Below are positions 16,607 through 25,884 of a DNA stretch of 64,000 bases, piece after piece. The DNA is from Arthrobacter sp. OY3WO11 (GTDB lineage: Bacteria > Actinomycetota > Actinomycetes > Actinomycetales > Micrococcaceae). The position numbers were made by a program, and so were the translations under genes. Each line of letters starts with the position of its first letter. Position 1 is the first letter of the stretch. Below the pieces are notes generated by a model. It searched no databases, had not been told where the DNA came from, and saw only the letters and a list, made by a program, of their open reading frames with translations. The stretch is from positions 1,509,045 through 1,573,044 of the forward strand of contig NZ_LWLP01000001.1 in NCBI RefSeq assembly GCF_001641125.1, read 5' to 3'.

Positions 16607-17944
16607 ATGACGCCAGCAGAGGATGCCGATACCTCCACCAGCACTACTCCAGGCCCGCAACAACGGCCTGACTCCAGCCAGCCCGTCCGTGTCCTCGCGG
16701 ACCGTGAACTGGACCGGGACATACCCTACGGCGTACGCATCGCAGCCTCCTGGGCCTGGCGCGTGGGGCTGATCCTCCTGGTGGGCGGTGCGCTGGTCTG
16801 GCTGCTGAGCCGGATCAGCTTCCTCATCATCCCAGTCATGGTGGCTGCCCTCCTCGCCGGGCTCCTCAGCCCGGTGGTGCGGTGGCTCAGGCGCTACAGG
16901 CTGCCTTCCGGAGCGGCCGTTGCCGTCACCGTCGTGGGCTTCATCGGCCTGATCGGCGGGTCGCTGGCGCTGGTGGGAAGGCAGCTGGTTTCAGGCTTCG
17001 GCGAACTCTGGTCGGAGGCGCTGGCCGGGGTCAAACAGATCCAGGACTGGCTGTCCGACGGGCCGCTGCACCTGACTGCCGCCCAAATGGACCAATACCT
17101 GCAGGAAGCAACCACGGCCCTGCAGGACAACACCAGCAGCATCGTCAGCGGGGCGCTGTCCTTTGGCAGCACTGCCGGGCACTTTGCCGCCGGACTCATC
17201 CTGGCGCTGTTCATCCTCATCTTCTTCCTGCTGGAAGGGGAACGGATCTGGACTTTCCTGGTCCGGCTGCTTCCCCGGAAAGCCAGGGCGGCAGCCTTCG
17301 GCGCCGGACGCAAGGGCTGGACCTCCATGGTCAGCTACGCGCGCATCCAGATGTTCGTAGCCTTCGTGGACGCAGTGGGAATCGGCGCGGGCGCCGCCAT
17401 CATCGGGGTGCCCCTGGCGCTGCCGCTCAGCGTGCTCGTGTTCATCGGTTCGTTTATCCCGATTGTTGGCGCCCTTGTCACGGGTGCCATCGCGGTCCTG
17501 CTGGCGCTGGTGGCGAACGGCCCCATCAACGCCCTGATCATGCTGGGCATCGTGCTCCTCGTCCAGCAGCTGGAAAGCCACATCCTGCAACCGCTGATCA
17601 TGGGCAAGGCAGTCGCCCTGCATCCGGTGGCGGTGATTCTTTCGGTGGCCGCAGGATCCTACCTGGCAGGGATCCCCGGTGCTCTGTTCTCGGTGCCCAT
17701 CCTCGCCGTCGCAAATTCCTCCATTCGCTACATCGCCGCCAGAACGTGGGAACATGAACAGGTGCCGGCTTTAGCCGGAGGATCCACGACGGCGGGCGCC
17801 GGACCGGACAACACCATCCGGTACGTCCGGCCGCCGTCGGCACTCAAACGCGGCAAGGGCGCCGCCGCCGGCACCACAGCAGAACTACCTGATGCCCCTC
17901 CCACTGCGGAACCGGGCGCAGGGGCCGAATCCAGAGGAGAATAG
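16607..17944 (+). CDS. AI-2E family transporter
   Basis: This 445-residue polytopic protein has the AI-2E/UPF0118 features: paired N-terminal helices, a central amphipathic region (ELWSEALAGVKQIQDWLSDGP), FILIFFLLEGERIWTFLVRLLP and the C-terminal helices with IPIVGALVTG and QQLESHILQPLIMGKAVALHP. Both tails are disordered. GGGGAAG at 16591-16597 precedes the ATG by nine bases. It ends three bases before ilvA. Family members export AI-2 or exchange ions; the substrate cannot be told. Confidence 0.88.
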   Translation: MTPAEDADTSTSTTPGPQQRPDSSQPVRVLADRELDRDIPYGVRIAASWAWRVGLILLVGGALVWLLSRISFLIIPVMVAALLAGLLSPVVRWLRRYRLPSGAAVAVTVVGFIGLIGGSLALVGRQLVSGFGELWSEALAGVKQIQDWLSDGPLHLTAAQMDQYLQEATTALQDNTSSIVSGALSFGSTAGHFAAGLILALFILIFFLLEGERIWTFLVRLLPRKARAAAFGAGRKGWTSMVSYARIQMFVAFVDAVGIGAGAAIIGVPLALPLSVLVFIGSFIPIVGALVTGAIAVLLALVANGPINALIMLGIVLLVQQLESHILQPLIMGKAVALHPVAVILSVAAGSYLAGIPGALFSVPILAVANSSIRYIAARTWEHEQVPALAGGSTTAGAGPDNTIRYVRPPSALKRGKGAAAGTTAELPDAPPTAEPGAGAESRGE

Positions 17945-17947
17945 TCC

Positions 17948-19186
17948 GTGAACATCCTTGAAACCCTTCCCGTCACGCTGGACGATGTCCTGGAGGCGCA
18001 GAAGCTGCTCGACGGGATTATTGCGCGTACACCGGTGGAATCGTCCCGCGCCCTCGGGAAAATGGCCGGCGGGGATGTCTACTTCAAGTGCGAAAACCTC
18101 CAGCGGGCCGGATCCTTCAAGGTGCGCGGCGCCTACGTCCGCATGGCGAAGCTTTCCCCCGAGGAGAAAAAGCGCGGCGTGGTGGCAGCCTCCGCAGGCA
18201 ACCACGCCCAGGGTGTAGCCGTGGCCGCCAAGAGCCTGGGCATCAAAGCCCGCATCTACATGCCGCTGGGCGTTGCACTGCCCAAACTGGCCGCCACCCG
18301 CAGCCACGGTGCGGAGGTCATCCTGCACGGCCATAACGTTGACGAGGCGCTTGCCGAAGCTCAGCGGTACAGCAACGAGACGGGAACCGTCTTTGTGCAC
18401 CCCTTCGACAACGTAGACGTTGTAGCGGGCCAGGGAACCCTGGGGCTCGAGATCCTTGAACAGGTACCCACTGTGGACACCATCCTCATGGGCGTGGGAG
18501 GCGGCGGGCTCCTGGCGGGGGTCGCCGTCGCCATCAAAGCCCGGGCCAAAGAGTTGGGCCGGGAGATCCGCATCATCGGGGTCCAGGCTGAGAACGCTGC
18601 TGCCTACCCGCCGTCGCTGGCCGCCGATGCGCTGGTACCCCTGAAGAAGGTGTCCACCATGGCGGACGGCATCGCCGTCGGCCGTCCCGGACAGCTCCCG
18701 TTCAGCATCATCCGCGAACTCGTGGATGATGTTGTGACGGTCAGCGAAGACTCGCTGGCCCGTGCGCTGATCTTCCTGCTGGAGCGGGCCAAGATGGTGG
18801 TGGAGCCGGCCGGCGCGGTTGGCGTGGCGGCGCTGATGGACGGCAAGATCGAAAACCCGGGAACCACGGTGGTGGTCCTTTCCGGCGGCAATATCGACCC
18901 CATGCTGATGCTCAAGGTCATCCAGCGCGGCCTCTCCGCGGCTGGACGCTACATGACGGTCCGCATGATGCTCGATGACCGCCCCGGCTCACTGGCCACC
19001 ATCGCCAGGATCATCGCGGAGAACGATGCCAACGTCACCGGCCTGGACCATACCCGCGTGGGCGGCTCCATCAGCATGGGCGACGTGTCCATCACCGTGA
19101 ACCTGGAAACAAAGGGCCACGAGCACGGGGAACAGGTGCTCAGCGCCCTCCGTGCGGAAGGCTTCCAGCCGATCGTGGTGCATTAG
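17948..19186 (+). CDS. ilvA: Threonine ammonia-lyase (threonine dehydratase)
   Basis: This 412-residue PLP enzyme converts threonine to 2-oxobutanoate, the first step to isoleucine. The PLP lysine is in the family motif GSFKVRGAY near residue 57, and the phosphate-binding glycine loop is MGVGGGGLLAG. A single C-terminal ACT-like domain follows (MTVRMMLDDRPGSLATIARIIAENDANV), the short architecture of TdcB-like and actinobacterial IlvA proteins. The GTG start is three bases after the AI-2E gene, with GGAGAA upstream, so the two are co-transcribed. Confidence 0.92.
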   Translation: MNILETLPVTLDDVLEAQKLLDGIIARTPVESSRALGKMAGGDVYFKCENLQRAGSFKVRGAYVRMAKLSPEEKKRGVVAASAGNHAQGVAVAAKSLGIKARIYMPLGVALPKLAATRSHGAEVILHGHNVDEALAEAQRYSNETGTVFVHPFDNVDVVAGQGTLGLEILEQVPTVDTILMGVGGGGLLAGVAVAIKARAKELGREIRIIGVQAENAAAYPPSLAADALVPLKKVSTMADGIAVGRPGQLPFSIIRELVDDVVTVSEDSLARALIFLLERAKMVVEPAGAVGVAALMDGKIENPGTTVVVLSGGNIDPMLMLKVIQRGLSAAGRYMTVRMMLDDRPGSLATIARIIAENDANVTGLDHTRVGGSISMGDVSITVNLETKGHEHGEQVLSALRAEGFQPIVVH

Positions 19187-19194
19187 GAAAAGCC

Positions 19195-19815
19195 ATGGCT
19201 CCACTGACGGGAAACGGAAGCTTCGGGCAGCGCAGGACCGTAGCAGCCCGGGCCAAGGGCGGCCTGCTGGTGCTGGGCACCTTCGTGGTTCTCCTCTTTG
19301 TCATCGAGCTGTTCAACATGGTGATGCTGCGCTCGCTCAACGCGACGTTCGGGCTCCGGCCCAGGAGCGCTGACGGGCTGCTGGACATCTTCACTTTCCC
19401 GCTCCTGCACGCGAACCTGAACCATCTGCTGTCCAACAGCCTGCCGCTGATCATCTTTGGTTTCCTGGTGTTCCTTTCGGGCCTCCGGGTGTTCCTGACC
19501 GCCTTGGCGTTCAGCTGGCTGGGGTCCGGGCTCACGGTCTGGCTGATTGGCGACGTCGGCGTCACAGTGGGCGCTTCGGGCCTGGTTTTCGGGCTGTTTT
19601 CCTTCCTGCTGGTCCGCGGGTTCATCAACCGGAGCTGGCGCCAGATCCTCCTGGCGGTTGTCCTCTTCATGGGCTACGGGAGCATCCTGCTGGGTGTCCT
19701 GCCCATCGCAGCCGGCTACATTTCCTGGCAGGCCCATCTGGGCGGCGCAGCCGGGGGAGTGGTGGCCGCCCTGCTGCTGCGTAGCCGCAGCCGCGTCCCC
19801 GGCACGGCGCTGTAG
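19195..19815 (+). CDS. Rhomboid family intramembrane serine protease
   Basis: This 206-residue six-helix protein carries HANLNHLLSNSLPL, the nucleophile motif GASG (TVGASGLVFGLFSFL) and the partner His in SWQAHLGGAAGG, which together give the Ser-His dyad. It lies eight bases after ilvA and probably shares its transcript. Substrates of bacterial rhomboids are mostly unknown. The short length, without an extra domain, is typical of actinobacterial members. Confidence 0.92.
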   Translation: MAPLTGNGSFGQRRTVAARAKGGLLVLGTFVVLLFVIELFNMVMLRSLNATFGLRPRSADGLLDIFTFPLLHANLNHLLSNSLPLIIFGFLVFLSGLRVFLTALAFSWLGSGLTVWLIGDVGVTVGASGLVFGLFSFLLVRGFINRSWRQILLAVVLFMGYGSILLGVLPIAAGYISWQAHLGGAAGGVVAALLLRSRSRVPGTAL

Positions 19816-19834
19816 GTATCTGTCCCTTAACGCG

Positions 19835-19870
19835 AAACGCTGGCCGCCCCTTCCGGGGCGGCCAGCGTTT
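19835..19870. terminator. Bidirectional terminator
   Basis: AAACGCTGGCCGCCCC and GGGGCGGCCAGCGTTT form a perfect 16-bp stem with loop TTCC, ending in TTTT on the plus strand and in AAA-derived T on the minus strand. It lies between the rhomboid gene and greA. Confidence 0.88.
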
Positions 19871-19898
19871 TGTGTGTGCCACTGCGGGCTGGAAGCTG

Positions 19899-20393
19899 TC
19901 AGGCGGCGTACGGCTTGGCGGAAAGGATCTCCACCTTGATGTCCTTGCCGTTGGGAGCCACGTAGCTCAGGGAGTCACCTTCCTTGTGCCCAAGGATGGC
20001 CGCACCCAGCGGAGACTTCTCGCTGAAGACGTCCAGGTCCGAGTCGCCGGCAATTTCACGGGAACCGAGCAGGAAGGTCTCTTCGTCGCCGGCGATCCTG
20101 GCCACGACGAGCATACCGGGCTCCACGATTCCGTCGTCTGCCGGAGCCTCGCCCACGTGGGCGTCGCGGAGCAGTGCTGTGAGCTGGCGGATGCGGGCCT
20201 CGATCTTGCCCTGCTCCTCCTTGGCTGCGTGGTAGCCACCGTTCTCCTTGAGGTCGCCCTCCTGCCGGGCTGCTTCAATCTTCTGGACGATCTCTGCCCG
20301 GCCAGCGCCGGAAAGGTGGTCCAGCTCTGCCTTCAGGCGGTCAAAAGCTTCCTGGGTGAGCCAGGCTGCAGCTGCGCTGTTGGTGGTAGACAC
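19899..20393 (-). CDS. greA: Transcription elongation factor GreA
   Basis: This 164-residue protein rescues backtracked RNA polymerase by stimulating transcript cleavage. The N-terminal coiled coil (LTQEAFDRLKAELDHL to KIEARIRQL) includes GDLKENGGYHAAKEEQG, with the acidic tip residues D and E of the GDxxENxxY motif. The C-terminal FKBP-like domain has SPLGAAILGHKEGD. I chose the GTG at 20393 because AGGAGAAG lies four to five bases upstream; the in-frame ATG at 20423 would include that site in the gene. Confidence 0.93.
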   Translation of the reverse strand: MSTTNSAAAAWLTQEAFDRLKAELDHLSGAGRAEIVQKIEAARQEGDLKENGGYHAAKEEQGKIEARIRQLTALLRDAHVGEAPADDGIVEPGMLVVARIAGDEETFLLGSREIAGDSDLDVFSEKSPLGAAILGHKEGDSLSYVAPNGKDIKVEILSAKPYAA

Positions 20394-20575
20394 GGACTTC
20401 TCCTCTGGTGGTCCTACATGCAAAAGACCCCGCCACGGTGGCCACTTGTGGAACAGTAACCAGCTCAGCGGGGTAAAGGTATTGCTCCATTGTAGTCAAT
20501 CCCTTGGACTTAACCCAACAGGCAAGCGGCGCACGTCACAGGCCGTGGCCTGTTTCCAGGCCCGCGCTTCCGGTG

Positions 20576-21028
20576 CTAGGTGCCCTCAGCCCAGCAGCTG
20601 TCCACCACGCCGGATACCGGCAGTGATTCGGTGCGCACGGCCACGCGCTGGGCAACCGTGCGGCCGCCGTCGGCTGCTTCCGTGGCCTCTGCGGGAGGAA
20701 TGTCCACAACCTTCCATCCCACCACCGCAAACTTGGAGTCCAGTGCCTTGACCGCGCATTTGACGGCGGTTCCCGGCTCGCGGGTGACCTGGAAGTCCAC
20801 CTCCGCCAGCGTGGCATCCGTGGTGCTGTAGCCAATGTCCTTGAACGTCACGTCGGACAAGGACTGGGATGTGGAAACCCAGGCCAGGAATCCGATTCCC
20901 GCGGCCAGGGCCGTCCCGGCAATGACGCGTTTGGCTTTCGGCGTAAGCGTGCGCTTTTTAGCCCCATACCGATTGGCTAGGCTAGTGTCTGCGGGCGCGG
21001 GTTGGGCCGGCTGGTCCGGGGAAGTCAC
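20576..21028 (-). CDS. DUF4307 domain-containing membrane protein
   Basis: This 150-residue protein has a short cytoplasmic N-terminus (NRYGAKKRTLTPKAKR), one membrane helix (VIAGTALAAGIGFLAWVS) and a small extracytoplasmic domain with two Cys residues (AVKCAVKALD and VVDSCWAEGT) that may form a disulfide. That is the DUF4307 pattern of actinobacteria, which is usually found beside Mca as here. The GTG start at 21028 is set by the leaderless promoter. Function unknown. Confidence 0.85.
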   Translation of the reverse strand: MTSPDQPAQPAPADTSLANRYGAKKRTLTPKAKRVIAGTALAAGIGFLAWVSTSQSLSDVTFKDIGYSTTDATLAEVDFQVTREPGTAVKCAVKALDSKFAVVGWKVVDIPPAEATEAADGGRTVAQRVAVRTESLPVSGVVDSCWAEGT

Positions 21029-21034
21029 CTCACC

Positions 21035-21040
21035 AGTTTA
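21035..21040 (-). promoter_or_regulatory. -10 element, leaderless start at 21028
   Basis: TAAACT (minus strand) ends six bases before the GTG of the DUF4307 gene; no ribosome-binding sequence fits in the gap apart from weak GGTGAG. Confidence 0.55.
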
Positions 21041-21146
21041 GTGCCCTTTCCGGGGGCGGCTTTTCAGCAGCCCCGCCAGGCGTCCGCCCGCTCAAGCCAT
21101 CCGATCAGCAGCCACAGGCAGCAGAAGAATAAGGAGCCGTCCTTCG

Positions 21147-22052
21147 ATGACAGCGTCCAGCACCACCCCGGCGCCGCTACGGCTGCTCGCAGTCCATGCC
21201 CATCCGGACGACGAGTCCAGCAAGGGCGCTGCGACAATGGCGAAGTATGCTGCCGCCGGCGTCGACGTCCTGGTGGCCACGTGCACCGACGGCTCCAGGG
21301 GAGATATCCAGAACCCGGCTGTTGAGGGGGAACCGCACCCCAAGCGGGATATGGCCGGCGCCAGGCGCCTGGAGATGGAACGGGCGGCGGCCACCCTCGG
21401 CGTCAGCCAGCGATGGCTGGGGTTTGTGGATTCGGGCCTGCCCGAAGGTGATCCGCTTCCTCCCCTTCCCGCGGGATCATTCGCCACCCTGCCCCTGCAG
21501 CGCGCTGCCGCGCCCCTGGTGCGGCTGGTCCGGTCCTTCAAGCCGCACGTCATCCTTAGCTATGACGAGAACGGCGGCTACCCCCATCCGGACCACATCA
21601 TGGCGCACCGCGTTGCCGTGGAGGCCTTCGAGTCCGCCGGGGACGGTTCGCGCTATCCGGACGCCGGGGAGCCGTGGGAACCCAGCAAGCTCTACTACGA
21701 CAGGGCATTCAGCCCGGAGCGTTTCCGGGCGCTCCATTTCGCGCTGGAGGAAGCCGGACTCCAGTCCCCGTACGCCGAGCGGCTCGCCGCCTGGCTCGAG
21801 GCGGACGCCGAGGGCCACACGCCGCCGCCCGCCACGCATCCCACCACCACGCAGGTTGACTGCGGCGACTTCTTCGAGGTGCGCGACGACGCGCTCCGGG
21901 CCCACCGCACGCAGGTGGACCCCCTGGGGTTCTTTTTTGCCGTGTCTCCCGAGATGCAGCGCCGGGCCTGGCCGTGGGAGGACTACTCCCTCATCCGCTC
22001 CCGCGTTCCTTCCGAACTCCCGGAGCGCGATCTGTTCGCGGGGCTAAGATAG
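21147..22052 (+). CDS. mca: Mycothiol S-conjugate amidase
   Basis: This 301-residue zinc amidase of the LmbE/PIG-L fold cleaves mycothiol conjugates in detoxification. The zinc motif AHPDDESSKG is near residue 17 and the later His ligand in GGYPHPDHIMAHR; TCTDGSRGDIQNP is also conserved in Mca. The TDPxGFFF-like VDPLGFFFAVSPEMQRRAWPWEDY ending distinguishes Mca from MshB. AAGGAG (21131-21136) precedes the ATG. It marks the host as a mycothiol producer. Confidence 0.94.
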   Translation: MTASSTTPAPLRLLAVHAHPDDESSKGAATMAKYAAAGVDVLVATCTDGSRGDIQNPAVEGEPHPKRDMAGARRLEMERAAATLGVSQRWLGFVDSGLPEGDPLPPLPAGSFATLPLQRAAAPLVRLVRSFKPHVILSYDENGGYPHPDHIMAHRVAVEAFESAGDGSRYPDAGEPWEPSKLYYDRAFSPERFRALHFALEEAGLQSPYAERLAAWLEADAEGHTPPPATHPTTTQVDCGDFFEVRDDALRAHRTQVDPLGFFFAVSPEMQRRAWPWEDYSLIRSRVPSELPERDLFAGLR

Positions 22053-22151
22053 AAGTGCCGGCAATTTCTATGTCGCGTAGAAGTTAGGGTCTGGCGCTTT
22101 CGCCGTCCCGTCCGCGGCCCCTGCCATCCGCTCCACAGAAGGTATATAACC

Positions 22152-22502
22152 GTGCATCACCTGCTCCTCAGTTTGGCCACCACCCCGACGCCCCTGCCGA
22201 CGCCAACGCTGCGTGAGGGGATTTCCGAGGACCAGGTGACGCCGGGCCTGCTGGGCTTCATCATGACGGCGTTCTTCGTGGTTGCCACCGCTCTGCTGAT
22301 CGTGGACATGGTGCGGCGCATCAGGCGCGTGCGCTACCGGGCGCAGGTGGAGGAGGACCGCATGGCTGCCGCCGCTGCGGCGGATGTTGCGGCAGCGGAG
22401 GCTGCTGATGCGGGGGCGCCCGGCCAGCAGGCCCGCGGTGGCGCCGTACAAGGAACGGCCGACGGCGGGACGGACCCCGTGCAGGGTGACCAGCGGCACT
22501 GA
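22152..22502 (+). CDS. Small single-pass membrane protein, unknown function
   Basis: This 116-residue protein begins at GTG 22152 with AGAAGG nine bases upstream. It has a Thr/Pro-rich N-terminus, one membrane helix (LGFIMTAFFVVATALLIVDMV), a basic stop-transfer (RRIRRVRYRAQ) and an Ala-rich, probably disordered cytoplasmic tail. The same small protein type often follows mca in actinobacteria (recalled). No domain is recognised. Third-position GC bias supports it as real. Confidence 0.75.
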   Translation: MHHLLLSLATTPTPLPTPTLREGISEDQVTPGLLGFIMTAFFVVATALLIVDMVRRIRRVRYRAQVEEDRMAAAAAADVAAAEAADAGAPGQQARGGAVQGTADGGTDPVQGDQRH

Positions 22503-22566
22503 CGCATTGACGTCGTCCGACATGTGCGGCTGCGCTAACTGAGGACGCCCGGGTCGTGCGGTCCCG

Positions 22567-23313
22567 TCAGCTGAGGACGGCCGTGGCGATAGCCGTGAAA
22601 TGCGCGGCGAAAGCCACCACGGTCAGGGCATGGAACAGTTCGTGGAACCCGAAGTGGTGGTAGCTGAAATTGGGTTTCTTGAGGGCGTAGAAGACTGCCC
22701 CGGTGATGTAGAGGACGCCGCCCACGCAGATCAGGACCGCCGCCAGGACGCTGGCCTGGAAGAACTGCGGCAGGTAGAAGAGGGCGCCGCAGCCCAGGGC
22801 GATGTAGATCGGTACGTAGAGCCAGCGGGGGGCGTCCGTCCACAGCAGCCGGAACAGTACCCCGAGGATGGCCCCGGACCAGATGACCCAGAGCAGCAGG
22901 ACTGCCTGGGGCCTTTCCAGGAGGGTCCATGCCAGTGGAGTGTAGCTGCCGGCGATCACCAGCATGATGTTGGTGTGGTCCAGCCGTTTGAGGACGATCT
23001 TGACCCCGGGTGACCAGTTGCCCCGGTGATAGACGGCGCTGACTCCAAAGAGCAGGACGCCCGTGGCCGCGTAGATGGCTGACGTGATTTTGCGGTCCGC
23101 GGTGGGCGCAAGGACCACCAGGACGATCCCGGCCGCGAGGGCAAGGGGTGCTGTGACGGTGTGGATCCAGCCCCGCCACTTCGGCTTGATCATCAGGAGT
23201 TCGGCGAGCCGGACCGCGGCGCCGTCCATGGCGTTGTTTGCTGCGCCGCTTCCCGCGCCGGCACTGTCCTTCGGCTGCGGCGTCCGGGGGGCCTCCGGGG
23301 TGTCGCTGTTCAT
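22567..23313 (-). CDS. Hemolysin III family (PAQR-type) membrane protein
   Basis: This 248-residue, seven-helix protein matches the TrhA/YqfA branch of the PAQR superfamily: RGWIHTVTAPLALAAGIVLV with a conserved His, SAVYHRGNW, LKRLDHTNIMLVIAGSYTPLA and the final GFHELFHALTVVAFAAHF with paired His residues that form the putative metal site. The ATG at 23313 is set by a leaderless promoter. That promoter is overlapped by strong palindromes, so expression is probably repressed until a signal arrives. Catalytic role unknown. Confidence 0.9.
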   Translation of the reverse strand: MNSDTPEAPRTPQPKDSAGAGSGAANNAMDGAAVRLAELLMIKPKWRGWIHTVTAPLALAAGIVLVVLAPTADRKITSAIYAATGVLLFGVSAVYHRGNWSPGVKIVLKRLDHTNIMLVIAGSYTPLAWTLLERPQAVLLLWVIWSGAILGVLFRLLWTDAPRWLYVPIYIALGCGALFYLPQFFQASVLAAVLICVGGVLYITGAVFYALKKPNFSYHHFGFHELFHALTVVAFAAHFTAIATAVLS

Positions 23314-23319
23314 GGTCCC

Positions 23320-23348
23320 AGAATAACTTACGGATCGGTAAGTTACCG
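23320..23348 (-). promoter_or_regulatory. Hemolysin III promoter with overlapping palindromes
   Basis: On the minus strand TATTCT (23320-23325) ends six bases before the ATG. It is overlapped by the perfect palindrome TAACTTAC-N6-GTAAGTTA (23324-23331 and 23338-23345), which in turn overlaps CGGTAA-G-TTACCG (23336-23348). The half-site spacing is typical of TetR-type operators. The regulator is not in the neighbourhood. Confidence 0.6.
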
Positions 23349-23451
23349 AAGAGTAGGTTTTGGGTGATCTCTGTTCAGAGCGGGTGGAGCGGGCCCTCGA
23401 CGCTTCTGACGGTAGCCTAGGATGTGCAAGTACGTACAGCGAGGAAGTCAG

Positions 23452-24225
23452 GTGAGTGGACGCGTGGAGTTGCCCGGGTTCCTCTATGGCTTCTACGAGC
23501 GCAGGCTGCTGAAGGACCTCGCCCGCGACCGCATTCCCCGCCACATCGGCGTGATGGTGGACGGGAACCGCCGCTGGGCCAAGCAGTTCAACGCGCCCAC
23601 CAGCCAGGGCCACCAGGCCGGCGCCGACAAGATCCACGAGTTCCTTGGCTGGTGCCAGGAGCTGGGGGTCAAAGTGGTCACCCTCTACATGCTCTCCACG
23701 GACAACATGAACAGGTCCAGCGAGGAACTGGACCTGCTGATGGGCATCATCGCCAACACCCTGGACCGCCTGGACGAGGACGCCAACATCTCCGTCCACG
23801 CGATGGGTGCTCCCGAACTTCTTCCGGACTACCTCGCCGAGCGCCTCAACAAGCTGACTGCACGTACCCCGGTCCGGGAGAAAATCCATGTCAATGTGGC
23901 GGTGGGGTACGGCGGCCGCCGGGAGATCGTGGACGCGGTGCGCGAGCTCCTCCATGACGCCGTAGCCAAAGGCGAGGACATCGGCCAGCTTGCGGACGAA
24001 CTCTGCGTGGATGACATCTCCCGCTTCCTGTACACCCGCGGCCAGCCGGACCCGGACCTGGTGATCCGGACGTCGGGAGAGCAGCGCCTCTCCGGTTTCC
24101 TGATGTGGCAGAGCGCCTACAGCGAGTTCTATTTCTGCGAGGCACTGTGGCCCGCGTTCCGGAAAGTGGACTTCCTGCGGGCCCTCCGCGACTACGCGGG
24201 AAGGCAGCGGCGCTTCGGCTCCTGA
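23452..24225 (+). CDS. uppS: Isoprenyl transferase (cis-prenyl diphosphate synthase)
   Basis: This 257-residue enzyme condenses isopentenyl diphosphate in cis to make polyprenyl carriers. The catalytic Asp is D37 in [34 protein letters not shown] and the preceding [13 protein letters not shown] are the conserved C-terminal elements. I chose GTG 23452 because GAGGAA (23441-23446) precedes it; ATG 23422 has no ribosome site and overlaps the -10 candidates TAGCCT/TAGGAT. Actinobacteria carry two such enzymes (short-chain and decaprenyl types); which one this is cannot be decided, though the length suggests the Z-FPP or UppS-like branch. Confidence 0.92.
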   Translation: MSGRVELPGFLYGFYERRLLKDLARDRIPRHIGVMVDGNRRWAKQFNAPTSQGHQAGADKIHEFLGWCQELGVKVVTLYMLSTDNMNRSSEELDLLMGIIANTLDRLDEDANISVHAMGAPELLPDYLAERLNKLTARTPVREKIHVNVAVGYGGRREIVDAVRELLHDAVAKGEDIGQLADELCVDDISRFLYTRGQPDPDLVIRTSGEQRLSGFLMWQSAYSEFYFCEALWPAFRKVDFLRALRDYAGRQRRFGS

Positions 24226-24464
24226 CAACTCCGGTTCACCACAAGTTCACACCACTGCAACAGGAATCGCCGCGTAATGGTTGCGGAAATTACTTGGGGT
24301 GGATTTACGTTATATCCATCAGCTGGCAAAACCGCCGGCTGATCGGGGAGGCCAGTACATGGAGCGAAACATCGCACCGGTTGTATGGGAGGCCGGACCC
24401 GGCCTCCTGGCCGAGCCGCCTCACCAATAACAATTCCGGGCTGGTGCCCGGGGCTGGAGTCGAT

Positions 24465-25883
24465 GTGGCTACTTCTGAACAACTGCCCGAGGTCGTTTTT
24501 GACCAGGGAGAGAAAGCTACCTCTCGCGCCACGCGAGCCACCTCACAAACCGGTTCAGCAGCGGATGCTGCGGCCGGTTTTGCTGTCTCCGGAAGGGAAG
24601 CGGCCATTAACACCTTCGTCATCGACACCTCCGTCCTGCTGTCAGACCCCCGCGCCCTGCTGCGCTTTGCGGAACACGAGGTCATCGTTCCGGTCGTGGT
24701 GATCACCGAACTGGAATCCAAACGACACGACCCCGAGCTTGGCTATTTCGCCCGGAAAGCGCTGCGGCTCCTCGACGACCTCCGGGTCAAACACGGCGGG
24801 CTGAACCAGCCCATTCCCATCGGGGACGACGGCGGCTCCCTCATGGTGGAGCTCAACCACATCTCCTCGGAAGTGCTGCCGCTCGGCTTCCGGAGCGGGG
24901 ACAACGACAGCCGCATCCTCGCCGTCGCCAAGAACCTCGCCAACGAGGGCAGGAACGTCACCGTGGTGTCCAAGGACCTGCCCATGCGGGTCAAGGCCTC
25001 GGCCATGGGGCTCACCGCCGACGAATACCGCAACGAGCTGGTGAAGGACTCCGGCTGGACCGGTGTTGCCGAGGTCGAAGCCAACGAGCAGGAGATCTCA
25101 ACCCTCTACGGCCACGAGCCGGTGTTTATCCCGGCGGCAGCTGAAATGCCGGTCAACACCGGCCTGGTCCTGCTCTCCAACCGGGGGTCCGCCCTGGGCC
25201 GGGTGGGCCCGGACAAGCAGGTCCGCCTGGTCAAAGGCGACCGTGACGTGTTCGGCCTGCACGGGCGCTCCGCCGAGCAGCGGCTTGCCATCGACATGCT
25301 GATGGATCCCGCCGTCGGCATCGTGTCCATCGGCGGCCGGGCCGGCACCGGCAAGTCGGCCCTGGCGCTGTGCGCCGGCCTGGAAGCCGTCCTGGAACGG
25401 CGCGAGCACCGCAAGGTCATCGTGTTCCGGCCCCTCTACGCTGTGGGCGGCCAGGAACTCGGCTATCTCCCCGGCTCCGAGTCCGAAAAAATGAACCCTT
25501 GGGCGCAGGCAGTCTTCGACACACTCGGCGCCCTGGTCAGCCAGGAAGTGGTGGAGGAAGTCATGGACCGCGGCATGCTCGAGGTCATGCCCCTCACCCA
25601 CATCCGCGGACGGTCCCTCCACGACGCCTTCGTGATCGTTGACGAGGCCCAGTCGCTCGAGAAAAACGTCCTGCTGACCGTCATGAGCAGGATCGGCCAG
25701 AACTCGAAGATCGTCCTCACCCACGACGTCGCCCAGCGCGACAACCTCCGCGTGGGCCGCCACGACGGGATCGCCGCCGTCGTCGAAACCCTGAAAGGAC
25801 ACCCGCTTTTCGGCCACATCACCCTGACCCGCTCGGAACGCTCGCCCATCGCCGCACTGGTGACAGAACTGCTCGAAGGCTAG
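24465..25883 (+). CDS. PIN domain - PhoH-like ATPase
   Basis: This 472-residue protein joins a PIN nuclease domain (about 50-170; acidic residues begin at D54 in [12 protein letters not shown] and include LESKRHD and SGDNDSRIL) to a PhoH ATPase domain (about 265-470) with Walker [12 protein letters not shown] at about 290-300 and Walker [13 protein letters not shown]. In mycobacteria the PhoH2 relative unwinds and cleaves RNA. I chose GTG 24465, with GGAG five bases upstream; the open frame extends to 24105 but would overlap uppS. The TAG stop lies in the target duplication of the IS481 element. Confidence 0.9.
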   Translation: MATSEQLPEVVFDQGEKATSRATRATSQTGSAADAAAGFAVSGREAAINTFVIDTSVLLSDPRALLRFAEHEVIVPVVVITELESKRHDPELGYFARKALRLLDDLRVKHGGLNQPIPIGDDGGSLMVELNHISSEVLPLGFRSGDNDSRILAVAKNLANEGRNVTVVSKDLPMRVKASAMGLTADEYRNELVKDSGWTGVAEVEANEQEISTLYGHEPVFIPAAAEMPVNTGLVLLSNRGSALGRVGPDKQVRLVKGDRDVFGLHGRSAEQRLAIDMLMDPAVGIVSIGGRAGTGKSALALCAGLEAVLERREHRKVIVFRPLYAVGGQELGYLPGSESEKMNPWAQAVFDTLGALVSQEVVEEVMDRGMLEVMPLTHIRGRSLHDAFVIVDEAQSLEKNVLLTVMSRIGQNSKIVLTHDVAQRDNLRVGRHDGIAAVVETLKGHPLFGHITLTRSERSPIAALVTELLEG

Positions 25884-25884
25884 C

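Noticed and set aside
23314..24228. N-terminal extension of the hemolysin III frame across uppS
   Set aside because: The open frame continues antisense through uppS; the leaderless promoter and family length place the start at 23313.
24105..24464. N-terminal extension of the PIN-PhoH frame
   Set aside because: It overlaps uppS and carries no conserved sequence; GTG 24465 has a ribosome site.
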